Shown here: piece by piece, positions 52,231 through 60,785 of the stretch | Layout: every line of letters begins with the position of its first letter | How positions within the stretch are numbered: the stretch's first letter is position 1 | Origin: Bacteroidota bacterium | Lineage (GTDB): Bacteria > Bacteroidota > Bacteroidia > Bacteroidales > Paludibacteraceae | Direction: 5' to 3' | Assembly (NCBI GenBank): GCA_017860295.1 | Contig: JAFNAS010000001.1 | Location: forward strand, 124,001-188,000 | DNA length: 64,000 nt | Translations under genes and position numbers: made by a program | Notes under the pieces: model-generated | What the model was told of the DNA's origin: nothing | Databases searched by the model: none | Seen by the model: only the letters and a program-made list of their open reading frames with translations

Positions 52231-53763
52231 ATGAAAATTCCGGCATCCTATCAAATCAAAGCCATCGATGCTTACACCATCGAACACGAACCGGTCTCAT
52301 CGGTCGATCTGATGAAACGGGCAGCGACCACTGTGGCCGCCTGGATTGCTGAACATGCGCCTTTTGATGCTTCGGTCAAGGTATTTGCCGGAAGCGGAAA
52401 CAATGGAGGAGACGCTCTGGTGGTAGCGCAGCTACTGGCTAAAAATGGCTTTCACGTAGAGTGTTTTCTCTTTAACCAAACACAGAAGCTCTCTCCCGAT
52501 TGCGCATTTTACAAAGAACAAATCGAAAATGGCACGTCGCTCCATTTCAAAGAAGTGACCAATGCCGGGTTTTTGCCGGAAATAAAAAGCAGTGACTGGG
52601 TAGTCGACGGACTCTTTGGTACCGGACTAAACCGTCCGATGGAGGAGCCCTTTGTTTCGCTGATACGGCATATCAACACCTCGGGCGCTACAGTCGTTTC
52701 CATCGACATTCCTTCGGGCCTATTCGGCGAAGATAACCGGCAAAACAATCCCGAACACTGTATCCATGCAACTTATACCCTGTCGTTTCAATTTCCGAAA
52801 CTCGCCTTCCTATTTGCCGAAAACAGCAAAGTGGTCGGCAATTGGCAGGTATTGCCTATCGGGTTGCATCCGCAGGCAATCGAAAAATGCCAGACACCCT
52901 ACTCCTTTACAACCGGAGAAGAGATGGCTCTACTGCTGAAACCCAGAGACAAATTTGCTCACAAAGGGACATTCGGCCACGCGCTAATCGCAGGCGGCAG
53001 CAAAGGAAAAATGGGAGCAATGGTGCTGGCTGCCAGAAGTTGCCTGCATAGCGGAGTCGGTTTGCTGACAGTGCAAGTACCCGCTTCGGGCAACGATATT
53101 CTCCAGATCAGCGTCCCCGAAGCGATGACGATCCCCGATGAAGGGGAAAATACCATCACTTCGGTGCAAATAGCAGAGAAGATGAACGCCGTGGGAATCG
53201 GTTGCGGCATGGGGACTTCGGCCGAGGCTGCGCAGGCTCTGCACCAACTATTGCAAACCTGCGACAAACCGATGGTGATCGATGCCGACGCATTAAACTT
53301 GCTGGCACAACATCCGGAATGGATGAAACTGATCCCCGCAAATTCCATTCTGACACCCCACCCTGCCGAGTTCGATCGCCTCGTGGGAAAATCGGCATCG
53401 GGCTACGAACGGATGGAGAAAGCCCATGAATTTGCCACCAAAAACAAAGTAACAATAGTTCTTAAAGGAGCTTATACCGCTGTTGTAAGCACAGACGGAG
53501 AAGTCGGTTTCAATAGCACCGGAAATCCCGGCCTGGCAACTGCCGGAAGCGGAGACACTTTAACGGGAATTTTAGTAGCTTTGCAGGCGCAGGGATACGA
53601 CGCTTTCGATGCCGCTCGGTTGGGTGTTTACCTGCACGGATCAGCCGGTGATATAGCAGCCCGAACCGTTGCTTTTGAAAGTATTACGGCAAGCGACATC
53701 GCAGCCAATCTTGGATTTGCATTCAACGAATTAAAAAATAAAACGTCAAACAAACATAGTTGA
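52231..53763 (+). CDS. nnrD: Bifunctional NAD(P)H-hydrate epimerase / ADP-dependent dehydratase
   Basis: A 510-residue metabolite-repair enzyme. The N-terminal epimerase domain (about 1-215) shows VKVFAGSGNNGGDALVVAQL and WVVDGLFGTGLNRP, and the C-terminal dehydratase domain (about 225-510) shows GHALIAGGSKGKMGAMVLAA, VIDADALNLLAQHP, ILTPHPAEFDRL and NPGLATAGSGDTLTGILVAL. Together they restore damaged NADHX/NADPHX. The ATG at 52231 is chosen; the longer frame from 52090 overlaps the lysE gene. Confidence 0.95.
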   Translation: MKIPASYQIKAIDAYTIEHEPVSSVDLMKRAATTVAAWIAEHAPFDASVKVFAGSGNNGGDALVVAQLLAKNGFHVECFLFNQTQKLSPDCAFYKEQIENGTSLHFKEVTNAGFLPEIKSSDWVVDGLFGTGLNRPMEEPFVSLIRHINTSGATVVSIDIPSGLFGEDNRQNNPEHCIHATYTLSFQFPKLAFLFAENSKVVGNWQVLPIGLHPQAIEKCQTPYSFTTGEEMALLLKPRDKFAHKGTFGHALIAGGSKGKMGAMVLAARSCLHSGVGLLTVQVPASGNDILQISVPEAMTIPDEGENTITSVQIAEKMNAVGIGCGMGTSAEAAQALHQLLQTCDKPMVIDADALNLLAQHPEWMKLIPANSILTPHPAEFDRLVGKSASGYERMEKAHEFATKNKVTIVLKGAYTAVVSTDGEVGFNSTGNPGLATAGSGDTLTGILVALQAQGYDAFDAARLGVYLHGSAGDIAARTVAFESITASDIAANLGFAFNELKNKTSNKHS

Positions 53764-53764
53764 A

Positions 53765-54814
53765 ATGATAAAATATTATTTGTTAACTGCAGCAATGTGC
53801 GTTGCACCGTTTCTGTTTGCTCAAACGGAAGTGGTAAGCAGTCAGGAGAGAGCAAATTTCACGAACGGAGTAGCCTACAATCTACCAAAAACCGTATTGG
53901 TTGTAGAAGTGGAGGCCGTCAAGTCCATCAAACTGGCAGGACCTTACTACCGCTATTCGGAACGGTATCTCGGTACCAAAGATGTCATTACCGAAAACAG
54001 CACCAACTGGTCAGTCAGTTCCATTAAAGTATGCCCGAAGGCCATCCCCGATCCGGCCAACCGTTACATTGTGAAACTGGATCCGGCATCGGCAGCTTCG
54101 TTTATCACGCTTACTCCCAACGGAATTTTATACGGTGTAAACGTTCCGTTCGCCCCAGCGGCAAAACACCCGGCACATAAACCTGCGGCAACACCCGCAC
54201 CCGAACTCACCTTCAGCGGAGCCGTACTCAACGAAGAGGCTTTGCAGGCCAACTCGGTAGCAAAAATGGCCGAACTGTCGGCCAAACAGATCTATCGGAT
54301 ACGCGACAGCCGCCTGAACCTGATTACCGGTGACAACGACAAATTGCCCGATGGTAAAGCACTGGAACTGATGTTGAACAATCTCGACAAATCGGAAAAA
54401 GAGCTCACCGCACTTTTTGTTGGCAAAACGGTAAATATGCCAACAACACTCACTTTTGAGGTCACACCCGAAAAGGAGTTGAAAAACGAAGTTCTCTTCC
54501 GTCTTTCGTCGCTCGGAGGTGTAGTGTCGAGAGACGATTTGAGCGGTCAACCTTACTACATTAACATCAAGGACATATCTGACAAGAACACCATTGGCAA
54601 AGAAAAAACGAGTCAAAGTGGTCTCTTTTACCGCATTCCCGGCCAGGGCGAGATTTCAATTAGCGACCCGAACGGGAACATTCTGGCACACGAAAAATTT
54701 GATGTGGCTCAATTCGGACAAACACAGGCATTAGCGGCATCCATTTTCAACAAAAGCGCTATCAAACTGAAATTCGATCCGATGACCGGCTCGTTGATTT
54801 CCATTGAAAAATAG
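53765..54814 (+). CDS. DUF4831-family exported protein
   Basis: A 349-residue Bacteroidetes-specific protein. The signal peptide (MIKYYLLTAAMCVAPFLFAQ, cleavage near 20) is followed by the DUF4831 pattern (NGVAYNLPKTVLVVEVEAVK, GPYYRYSERYLGTKDVI). A Pro/Ala-rich spacer (about 131-148) separates it from a C-terminal part with KMAELSAKQIYRIRDSRLNL. Function unknown, presumably periplasmic or surface. Its ATG follows the nnrD stop by one base. Confidence 0.9.
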   Translation: MIKYYLLTAAMCVAPFLFAQTEVVSSQERANFTNGVAYNLPKTVLVVEVEAVKSIKLAGPYYRYSERYLGTKDVITENSTNWSVSSIKVCPKAIPDPANRYIVKLDPASAASFITLTPNGILYGVNVPFAPAAKHPAHKPAATPAPELTFSGAVLNEEALQANSVAKMAELSAKQIYRIRDSRLNLITGDNDKLPDGKALELMLNNLDKSEKELTALFVGKTVNMPTTLTFEVTPEKELKNEVLFRLSSLGGVVSRDDLSGQPYYINIKDISDKNTIGKEKTSQSGLFYRIPGQGEISISDPNGNILAHEKFDVAQFGQTQALAASIFNKSAIKLKFDPMTGSLISIEK

Positions 54815-54831
54815 TAGATTTACAGACATCA

Positions 54832-54867
54832 GAACAGGCGATTTTCGATATCGAAAATCGCCTGTTC
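54832..54867. terminator. 36-bp perfect palindrome, bidirectional terminator
   Basis: GAACAGGCGATTTTCGAT and its exact complement with no loop, between converging genes. Followed by CAGTCTTTT on the plus strand. A long perfect palindrome of this kind will form a strong hairpin in either transcript. Confidence 0.85.
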
Positions 54868-54891
54868 AGTCTTTTACCAAAGTAAAGTACG

Positions 54892-55188
54892 CTATTTTTT
54901 CACAGCTTCTTTGGTAGCTTTTACTTTCTTATCTGCTCTTTTCTTTACTTCAGTCGCCTTTTCTGCTTTTTTACCAGTTTTTGATACAACAGCTTTGGCT
55001 TTTACATTTTCCTTTGTAGCCTCGCCCGCTTTTTTAGTGTCGGCTTTCTTAACTTCTTTGACAGCTTTCATCTCAGTTTTAGCAGCTTCTTTTGTTGCTT
55101 TAGCATCTTTCGTAGTTTTCACACTCTGAGCATTAGCTGCAAAAATAAAAGCAGCAGCAACCATCACAGAAACAATTACTTTCTTCAT
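54892..55188 (-). CDS. Exported Lys/Ala-rich protein
   Basis: A 98-residue protein with a signal peptide (MKKVIVSVMVAAAFIFAANA) and a mature part made almost only of K, A, T, V and E (TTKDAKATKEAAKTEMKAVK, KKAEKATEVKKRADKKVKAT). It resembles the tail of histone H1 in composition but carries an export signal, so it should act in the periplasm or at the surface, perhaps binding anionic polymers. No named domain. It has its own TAnnTTTG promoter. Confidence 0.8.
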   Translation of the reverse strand: MKKVIVSVMVAAAFIFAANAQSVKTTKDAKATKEAAKTEMKAVKEVKKADTKKAGEATKENVKAKAVVSKTGKKAEKATEVKKRADKKVKATKEAVKK

Positions 55189-55220
55189 TCGATTCTATTT
55201 TAAAGGTTAAACATGACGGA

Positions 55221-55228
55221 CAAAAATA
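55221..55228 (-). promoter_or_regulatory. -7 box of the Lys/Ala-rich protein gene
   Basis: TATTTTTG on the minus strand, exact TAnnTTTG; leader about 27 nt. The -33 region is weak. Confidence 0.55.
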
Positions 55229-55334
55229 CATTCAAAAATCGCAAATTGTTTTACCGATAAAATTTATTTTCTCCAAGAGCCGGCTGATAAAAGTAACATT
55301 TACAATGTCATACTAAGTTTATTATTATGCTGCT

Positions 55335-55736
55335 TTATTGCAAAATATATTTCCACCTCCCATCTGACTTTACCAGTGGGACAATTTCATCAATTGAAGT
55401 TCCATTTTTAAACCAATAACTGATTCTTACATACGCTTTAGATTCGTCCGGAGTAACAGCCTCACCAATAACGCGATAATTTACTATTCCTCCATTTTTT
55501 GCAAACTGTTTCTCAACTTTTTCTTTGAGAAAAGCTACAAATTGTTGCTTGTCTCGTACAATTTGAATCGTATCCGCATCGGAATCGGATGCCAGATTCT
55601 CCGCCAGCTTATTATAATCACCTGATTGAATACATTTTGCCATATCTTCGGCAACCGAAGTCGGAGTCATTCCTCCGCATGCAACAACAAGCGTAACCAA
55701 CACAAAGATTGTAACAAATCCACACAATCGTTTCAT
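55335..55736 (-). CDS. DUF4878-like lipoprotein
   Basis: A 133-residue lipoprotein. The start at 55736 gives MKRLCGFVTIFVLVTLVVAC with lipobox Cys20. The mature domain (about 25-133) has the NTF2-like helix-sheet pattern of DUF4878 (TSVAEDMAKCIQSGDYNKLA, AYVRISYWFKNGTS, VPLVKSDGRWKYIL). No catalytic residue is known for the family. It starts 18 bp after mscL and is probably on the same transcript. Confidence 0.8.
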   Translation of the reverse strand: MKRLCGFVTIFVLVTLVVACGGMTPTSVAEDMAKCIQSGDYNKLAENLASDSDADTIQIVRDKQQFVAFLKEKVEKQFAKNGGIVNYRVIGEAVTPDESKAYVRISYWFKNGTSIDEIVPLVKSDGRWKYILQ

Positions 55737-55754
55737 AATCAAAGATATTTTCTT

Positions 55755-56186
55755 CTATTTATGCTTCAACAAATCCCGTATCTCGGCAAGTAATTTTTCT
55801 TCAGCACTTGGTTCCGGAGAAACCGAAGTCGGAGCATCCTGTTTTCTTTTAAGAGTATTAATGCCTTTGATTAACAAAAAAATTACCAACGCCAAGAGCA
55901 AAAAATTGATGGTAATAGTTACAAAATTACCATACGCAAAAACGGATGAACCTACCACTTTTCGAGCCTCGGCCAAAGGCGTGCCAGGCACAATCTCGCC
56001 GCGCAAAACGACATAAAGACTGCTAAAATCGGGCTTACCAATAATAGCCGATAGTAAAGGCATCATTAAATCATTCACTATCGAATCTACAATTTTGCCG
56101 AAAGCACTCCCAATGATTACACCAACTGCCAGATCGATGACATTGCCTCTCATGGCAAACGCTTTGAATTCTTTTATTAATCCCAT
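55755..56186 (-). CDS. mscL: Large-conductance mechanosensitive channel
   Basis: A 143-residue homopentameric emergency valve of the inner membrane. The N-terminal amphipathic helix and first membrane helix (FKAFAMRGNVIDLAVGVIIG, SAFGKIVDSIVNDLMMPLLS), a periplasmic loop, the second helix (FVTITINFLLLALVIFLLIK) and the C-terminal cytoplasmic bundle helix (EEKLLAEIRDLLKHK) are all standard. Confidence 0.96.
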   Translation of the reverse strand: MGLIKEFKAFAMRGNVIDLAVGVIIGSAFGKIVDSIVNDLMMPLLSAIIGKPDFSSLYVVLRGEIVPGTPLAEARKVVGSSVFAYGNFVTITINFLLLALVIFLLIKGINTLKRKQDAPTSVSPEPSAEEKLLAEIRDLLKHK

Positions 56187-56364
56187 ACCTTCACCCGATT
56201 TAAATGTTTTTATTCAAAACTACATAAATTAAACGAAACAGTGCTACACTTATTGTCTCCGCCTACATATAAATATCAATTCAAGCCAATAAAACAAAAT
56301 ATTTTCACAGAAACTGCTATCGTGATTGAGACAGTACTCGTATTTGCGTGTACTGTTTGGGAGG

Positions 56365-56850
56365 TCAAAACGGCAAAACAGCAGAGTGATCGGGGCAATT
56401 ACGGAGAAGGTCGGTCACTGTTTTCTGAAAAACGGGATGAATAATCTGCGGAGCAATCTCGACAAGAGGAATCAAGACAAACAACCGAAGGTGAAGGCGT
56501 GGATGTGGAATAGTCAGTTGTTCGGTTGCTACAACTCTATCGTCATAAAAAAGGATGTCAATATCTACCGGACGATCCTGATATTCTGTTTTGGTTTTGG
56601 CTTGCCGTCCGGCATTGAGTTCAATATCTTTTAAAATAGCTAGTAAAGCAGCCGGTTCCAGCGTAGTTATCACCAAAATGACGCTATTGATAAAGTCGTT
56701 TGGCGAGCTAAATCCCCAGGGAGTGGTAACATAAAAAGAAGAACTGATATCTATCTCACCGCAACGTCGTCCGATCTCCCCGATTGCGTTTGCCAGATTA
56801 CGTTTCCTGTCTCCGAGGTTGGAACCCAGGCTAAGATAGACGTTGCTCAT
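56365..56850 (-). CDS. folK: 2-amino-4-hydroxy-6-hydroxymethyldihydropteridine pyrophosphokinase
   Basis: A 161-residue folate-pathway kinase. MSNVYLSLGSNLGDRKRNLA is the family N-terminus; YVTTPWGFSSPNDFINSVIL and the signature RPVDIDILFYDDRVVATEQL with IPHPRLHLRLFVLIPLVEIA follow. It produces the pterin diphosphate used by dihydropteroate synthase. It lies downstream of pfp, from which it is separated by a terminator. The 178-bp gap 56187-56364 between mscL and folK contains no recognised feature. Confidence 0.95.
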   Translation of the reverse strand: MSNVYLSLGSNLGDRKRNLANAIGEIGRRCGEIDISSSFYVTTPWGFSSPNDFINSVILVITTLEPAALLAILKDIELNAGRQAKTKTEYQDRPVDIDILFYDDRVVATEQLTIPHPRLHLRLFVLIPLVEIAPQIIHPVFQKTVTDLLRNCPDHSAVLPF

Positions 56851-56863
56851 TGGGTAGTAGTGC

Positions 56864-56910
56864 TAAAAAAGATAGTGAACGAACCGACATTCGACCGATT
56901 GTTCACTATC
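56864..56910 (-). terminator. Intrinsic terminator of the PPi-phosphofructokinase gene
   Basis: GATAGTGAAC (56871-56880) and GTTCACTATC (56901-56910), a perfect 10-bp stem; on the minus strand it is followed by TTTTTTAG. Confidence 0.85.
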
Positions 56911-56929
56911 TGAGGATGTATATCAATGA

Positions 56930-58591
56930 TTATTCGACATTATGCTCCAGTTTCAATGTGCGGGTCGGTTGCTCGCACACTTCGGCAGGACCGTAATACT
57001 GAATAGGGCCAGGATAGACAAAGCTTGTAGTAGAAGCCCATGTATCGCGTTTGGAAGCAAAATACAGGAAAGGAGCTCCATCCAAACGCACCAGAGCTTT
57101 CTGAATTACCGGCTTCATGGCTCCGTGACGGCGTTCCATATTCATCATCATAGTGATTGGCACACCGCCGGCAATCCACTCTTCGGCTGGAGCCGTCAAG
57201 TTACGTACCGATGACATGTAGCCTGTTTTACCCGCAGAAATCAGAACAGCAGCCGTATAACCCAATGAATAGGTATAATTGGCATCAAAGTTAGAAGGGA
57301 TAGCACAACGTCCTTCATAACCGAAGAAGTGGTTGAGCGCAGAGAATTTTCCTTTGAAAGAACCTTCAGCTTTGAGCTTTGCCAAGCGCTTAGCCACCAT
57401 TTCGATCAAAAGTTTTTCCGTTTCGATCAACGATACCTGAACGTTACCATGGGGGTCACGGTCAAGTGTCAGCTGACGGGCAATGCCTTTGGGCAAATCA
57501 CGATACACCTGACTACTCTCCGGAGAAAGCAATCCTTTCACATACTGCCGTTTTTCATCATCCGTTTCCAGCGCGTTAAAATCATCGTTATGAGCCAGCA
57601 AGTCATTCAATTCGGCAATCAGTTTTTTCATAGCCGGAATAAACTCTATCAAGCCTTCCGGAATTAGAACCGTACCGAAATTAACGCCCTGATTAGCACG
57701 ATCAATAATCACATTGACAATATGTTCAACTATGTCACTTAATGTCTGCTCTTTTGCTTCAACTTCTTCTGAAATGATGCAGATATTCGGTTGGCTTTGC
57801 AAAGCACATTCGAGCGCAATATGCGACGCCGAACGCCCCATGAGGCGGATGAAGTGGTAATATTTTTTTGCCGAATTGGCATCACGCTGGATGTTCCCGA
57901 TCAATTCCGAATAGACCTTACAGGCTGTGTCGAAACCAAAAGAGGTTTCAATCATTTCGTTTTTAAGGTCACCGTCGATAGTCTTCGGACAACCGATTAC
58001 CTGAATACCGGTTTTCTTCTGTGCGTAATATTCGGCAAGAACACAAGCATTTGTATTCGAATCGTCACCGCCAATAATCACAATCGCATTGATTCCCAAT
58101 TCTTTGCAAATTTCAGCTCCTTTGTCGAATTGAGCCGTTTCTTCCAGTTTGGTACGACCGGAGCCGATAATATCAAACCCCCCGGTATTGCGATATTCAT
58201 CTACAATATCAGCCGTCAACTCAACATATTTATGATCCACTAAACCACTCGGACCGCCCTGGAAACCATACAACTTACTATCGGCATTAAGCGTTTTGAT
58301 ACCGTCGAACAAGCCGGAAATAACATTGTGCCCGCCAGGAGCCTGACCTCCCGAAAGAATAACACCGACATTGACAGATGGAACAGCTATTTTTTCAGCA
58401 GCAGGTTCAACGGTAATCAACGGCATACCATAAGTATTCGGAAAAAGCTCTTTAATCGCAGCCTGATCGGCAACCGATTCGGTCGCTTTGCCCTCTTTCA
58501 GCACAACAGAACCACTCAATGCCTTTGGCATTTTGGGATGATAAAGTGACCTGGAAATCTGTAACGGACTCTTCTCTATGGATTTCATCAT
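56930..58591 (-). CDS. pfp: PPi-dependent 6-phosphofructokinase
   Basis: A 553-residue long-form PPi-PFK that phosphorylates fructose-6-phosphate reversibly with pyrophosphate. The phosphate-donor site reads [20 protein letters not shown]; the Asp in GGDD (Gly in ATP enzymes) marks PPi use. The catalytic [11 protein letters not shown] and substrate [14 protein letters not shown] motifs are present. PPi produced by biosynthesis and by PpdK in reverse would feed it. Its own terminator follows; the 180-bp gap upstream (58592-58771) has only a weak promoter candidate. Confidence 0.96.
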   Translation of the reverse strand: MMKSIEKSPLQISRSLYHPKMPKALSGSVVLKEGKATESVADQAAIKELFPNTYGMPLITVEPAAEKIAVPSVNVGVILSGGQAPGGHNVISGLFDGIKTLNADSKLYGFQGGPSGLVDHKYVELTADIVDEYRNTGGFDIIGSGRTKLEETAQFDKGAEICKELGINAIVIIGGDDSNTNACVLAEYYAQKKTGIQVIGCPKTIDGDLKNEMIETSFGFDTACKVYSELIGNIQRDANSAKKYYHFIRLMGRSASHIALECALQSQPNICIISEEVEAKEQTLSDIVEHIVNVIIDRANQGVNFGTVLIPEGLIEFIPAMKKLIAELNDLLAHNDDFNALETDDEKRQYVKGLLSPESSQVYRDLPKGIARQLTLDRDPHGNVQVSLIETEKLLIEMVAKRLAKLKAEGSFKGKFSALNHFFGYEGRCAIPSNFDANYTYSLGYTAAVLISAGKTGYMSSVRNLTAPAEEWIAGGVPITMMMNMERRHGAMKPVIQKALVRLDGAPFLYFASKRDTWASTTSFVYPGPIQYYGPAEVCEQPTRTLKLEHNVE

Positions 58592-58771
58592 AAAATAAAT
58601 TTAGATAACCGGCAAAGTCATACCTTGAAACAGTCAAGATCATTGATTCTCATTCGGTTATACGTTTAAAGGTTAGTTTGAAAAATGATGGCTAATTTAC
58701 TAATTTTCCCACAAATAACCGTTATAACCATCCATCTTTTTCACATTGACAAGGCAAGGCTTTTCTAGATT

Positions 58772-60733
58772 CTACTTTACTATCATTTGGTCACGAATGA
58801 GTCGGTTATTATATTGTTGTAATACAGCCTTAATTTTGAGCGTCATGCGGGATGCAATATCCGGACGGTGCAATAGAATATTATTTTTTAGGGTCATATC
58901 CTTTCTGAACTGATAAAGACCAATGGGCTTTTTCCCATCAAAACGAAGCAGATAATCACCCTCCATGTATTGCATCACGCCTGCATCATCATTCACTACA
59001 AAAGGCACTATTTTCGGATTGGACATATCGGCACCAAAGGCAAAGTACTTTTTGGGATAGTGCAAATAGCCCAACAAGGTAGGCATGATATTAAGTTGCT
59101 GCATAACGCGGATATCCTGCACAGGAGGCAACGAATGATCGGGAGTAAAGAAAATAATAGGAATGGCAAAATCGCCCAATCCATTTTTATATTCATTATG
59201 AATCACTGCTGGCAACGAATGATCCGCTGTTATGATAAAAATAGTATTTTTATACCACGGCTTTTGCGAAGCCGTTTTAAAGAAACGCCGCAAAGCATAA
59301 TCGGAGTAGCGGATACACTTGTGCAATGGAATTTTGCCTTCCATGAACACATGTTGATATTTTTCAGGAACATGAAATGGATGATGTGAAGATAACGTAA
59401 AAACAGTCGTTAAAAAGGGTTGACGGAAACTCCCCATTTTACGTGCAAAATATTGCAGAAATTCTTCGTCTTTGATTCCCCAGAAACCATCAAAATCAGC
59501 ATTGTTGCCATATTCGTTCATTCCATAATAAGCATTATATCCCAGCAATTTTGACATGGCATCAAATCCCATAGAACCGTTGGGCGCTCCATGAAAAAAT
59601 GCCGTCTGATAACCCTCTTCCCTGAGCAGTGCCGCAAGTCCTTTTATGTGATTGCCTGCATATCGACTAATGGCAAACGGTTGGTAAAGTGAAGGAATGC
59701 TCGCCAAAACAGAAGGCATTGCTTCAATGGATTTCCGCCCGTTGGCAAATGCATCATAGTAAGCATGACTAACTGAAATCAACGAGTCAAGAAATGGAGT
59801 ATAGCCTTTGTAGGTACCATTGTCAAGATATTGATTCATAGAACCAACATTTTCGCGGGCAAAACTTTCTAGAATCAGAATCACCACATTTTTCTTCTGA
59901 AATTGGCCTATACTATCATTCTGATGAACAGGAGTATATATATTCTCGACCTCTTGATTGGAATAAAAATGCTGTTCTTCCAGTACTTTGTTATGAATAG
60001 TACGCAACATCGAGAACGGAGTGTTGAGCACGAGTCCCATTTCGGCAGGATTATTCACCCCCGCACCGGCATCAACTAATGTAATCGGACGAGTAGTCCG
60101 GGTAAAACCTCCCCGTATGCCCGCAACGGATAAACCGATAATGAGCGCAAGTAATGCTAATGTTATCGGGTAAAATAACCATGGTTTCCTTGCAATCTTC
60201 GATGGCTCGGCTTTGCCGTAGCTTTTCCACATTACAGCCATCAAGAAAACAAAGGCCACAACCAGATACCAATATTGCAGACAACCAGCACCTAATACTG
60301 CCAACATATTGTTGTTATGACCAAACTCCGTAAAAAACGTCCAATCGGTACGATGCAGCGTATATGGGAAGTAGGCAATATCCGCCAGATTGACCACAAT
60401 AGCAAGCCCGTTAGTAATAAAAAACAACCATTTGGTTACTGACTGGTAAATGTTGTGGTAACGAATTCTCAAAGGCAATGCCTGCAACACAATATTGAGT
60501 ACATTAACATAAAGTGCCCCTGCCAAATCGAAACGGAGACCCCGCAACATCAACTCGCCCAGATGCGCGTTACTCATGTCTACAAACAGATCTCTATTGA
60601 AAATATAAAACAGGAACCGGCTTAGAAAAAAAATAACCATCACCACAAAAAAACGCCAGACAATCATTATATTGGCATTGCTGGTTATCAACGGTGTTGA
60701 CCAAAACCGTTTCCAGAACTGTTGATTTTTCAT
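58772..60733 (-). CDS. LTA-synthase-like membrane phosphotransferase/sulfatase
   Basis: A 653-residue protein with five N-terminal membrane helices (about 22-195) and an extracytoplasmic alkaline-phosphatase/sulfatase-fold domain. Metal-site motifs: VVILILESFARENVGSMNQY (first metal Glu), FANGRKSIEAMPSVLASIPS with the likely nucleophile Ser in GRKS (Thr in LtaS), and FIITADHSLPAVIHN (Asp-His metal ligands). In Gram-negative Bacteroidetes such enzymes probably transfer phosphoglycerol or phosphoethanolamine to envelope glycans rather than make teichoic acid; substrate unknown. It lies 52 bp after mutL. Confidence 0.88.
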   Translation of the reverse strand: MKNQQFWKRFWSTPLITSNANIMIVWRFFVVMVIFFLSRFLFYIFNRDLFVDMSNAHLGELMLRGLRFDLAGALYVNVLNIVLQALPLRIRYHNIYQSVTKWLFFITNGLAIVVNLADIAYFPYTLHRTDWTFFTEFGHNNNMLAVLGAGCLQYWYLVVAFVFLMAVMWKSYGKAEPSKIARKPWLFYPITLALLALIIGLSVAGIRGGFTRTTRPITLVDAGAGVNNPAEMGLVLNTPFSMLRTIHNKVLEEQHFYSNQEVENIYTPVHQNDSIGQFQKKNVVILILESFARENVGSMNQYLDNGTYKGYTPFLDSLISVSHAYYDAFANGRKSIEAMPSVLASIPSLYQPFAISRYAGNHIKGLAALLREEGYQTAFFHGAPNGSMGFDAMSKLLGYNAYYGMNEYGNNADFDGFWGIKDEEFLQYFARKMGSFRQPFLTTVFTLSSHHPFHVPEKYQHVFMEGKIPLHKCIRYSDYALRRFFKTASQKPWYKNTIFIITADHSLPAVIHNEYKNGLGDFAIPIIFFTPDHSLPPVQDIRVMQQLNIMPTLLGYLHYPKKYFAFGADMSNPKIVPFVVNDDAGVMQYMEGDYLLRFDGKKPIGLYQFRKDMTLKNNILLHRPDIASRMTLKIKAVLQQYNNRLIRDQMIVK

Positions 60734-60785
60734 CTTTAATTCAAACGTATTTTCTTCGCCTTCACGGCGTGATTAATGTTTTTGC

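Noticed and set aside
56241-56634. Short plus-strand ORFs in the mscL-folK gap and over folK
   Set aside because: They are antisense to folK or in AT-rich intergenic DNA and show no coding character.
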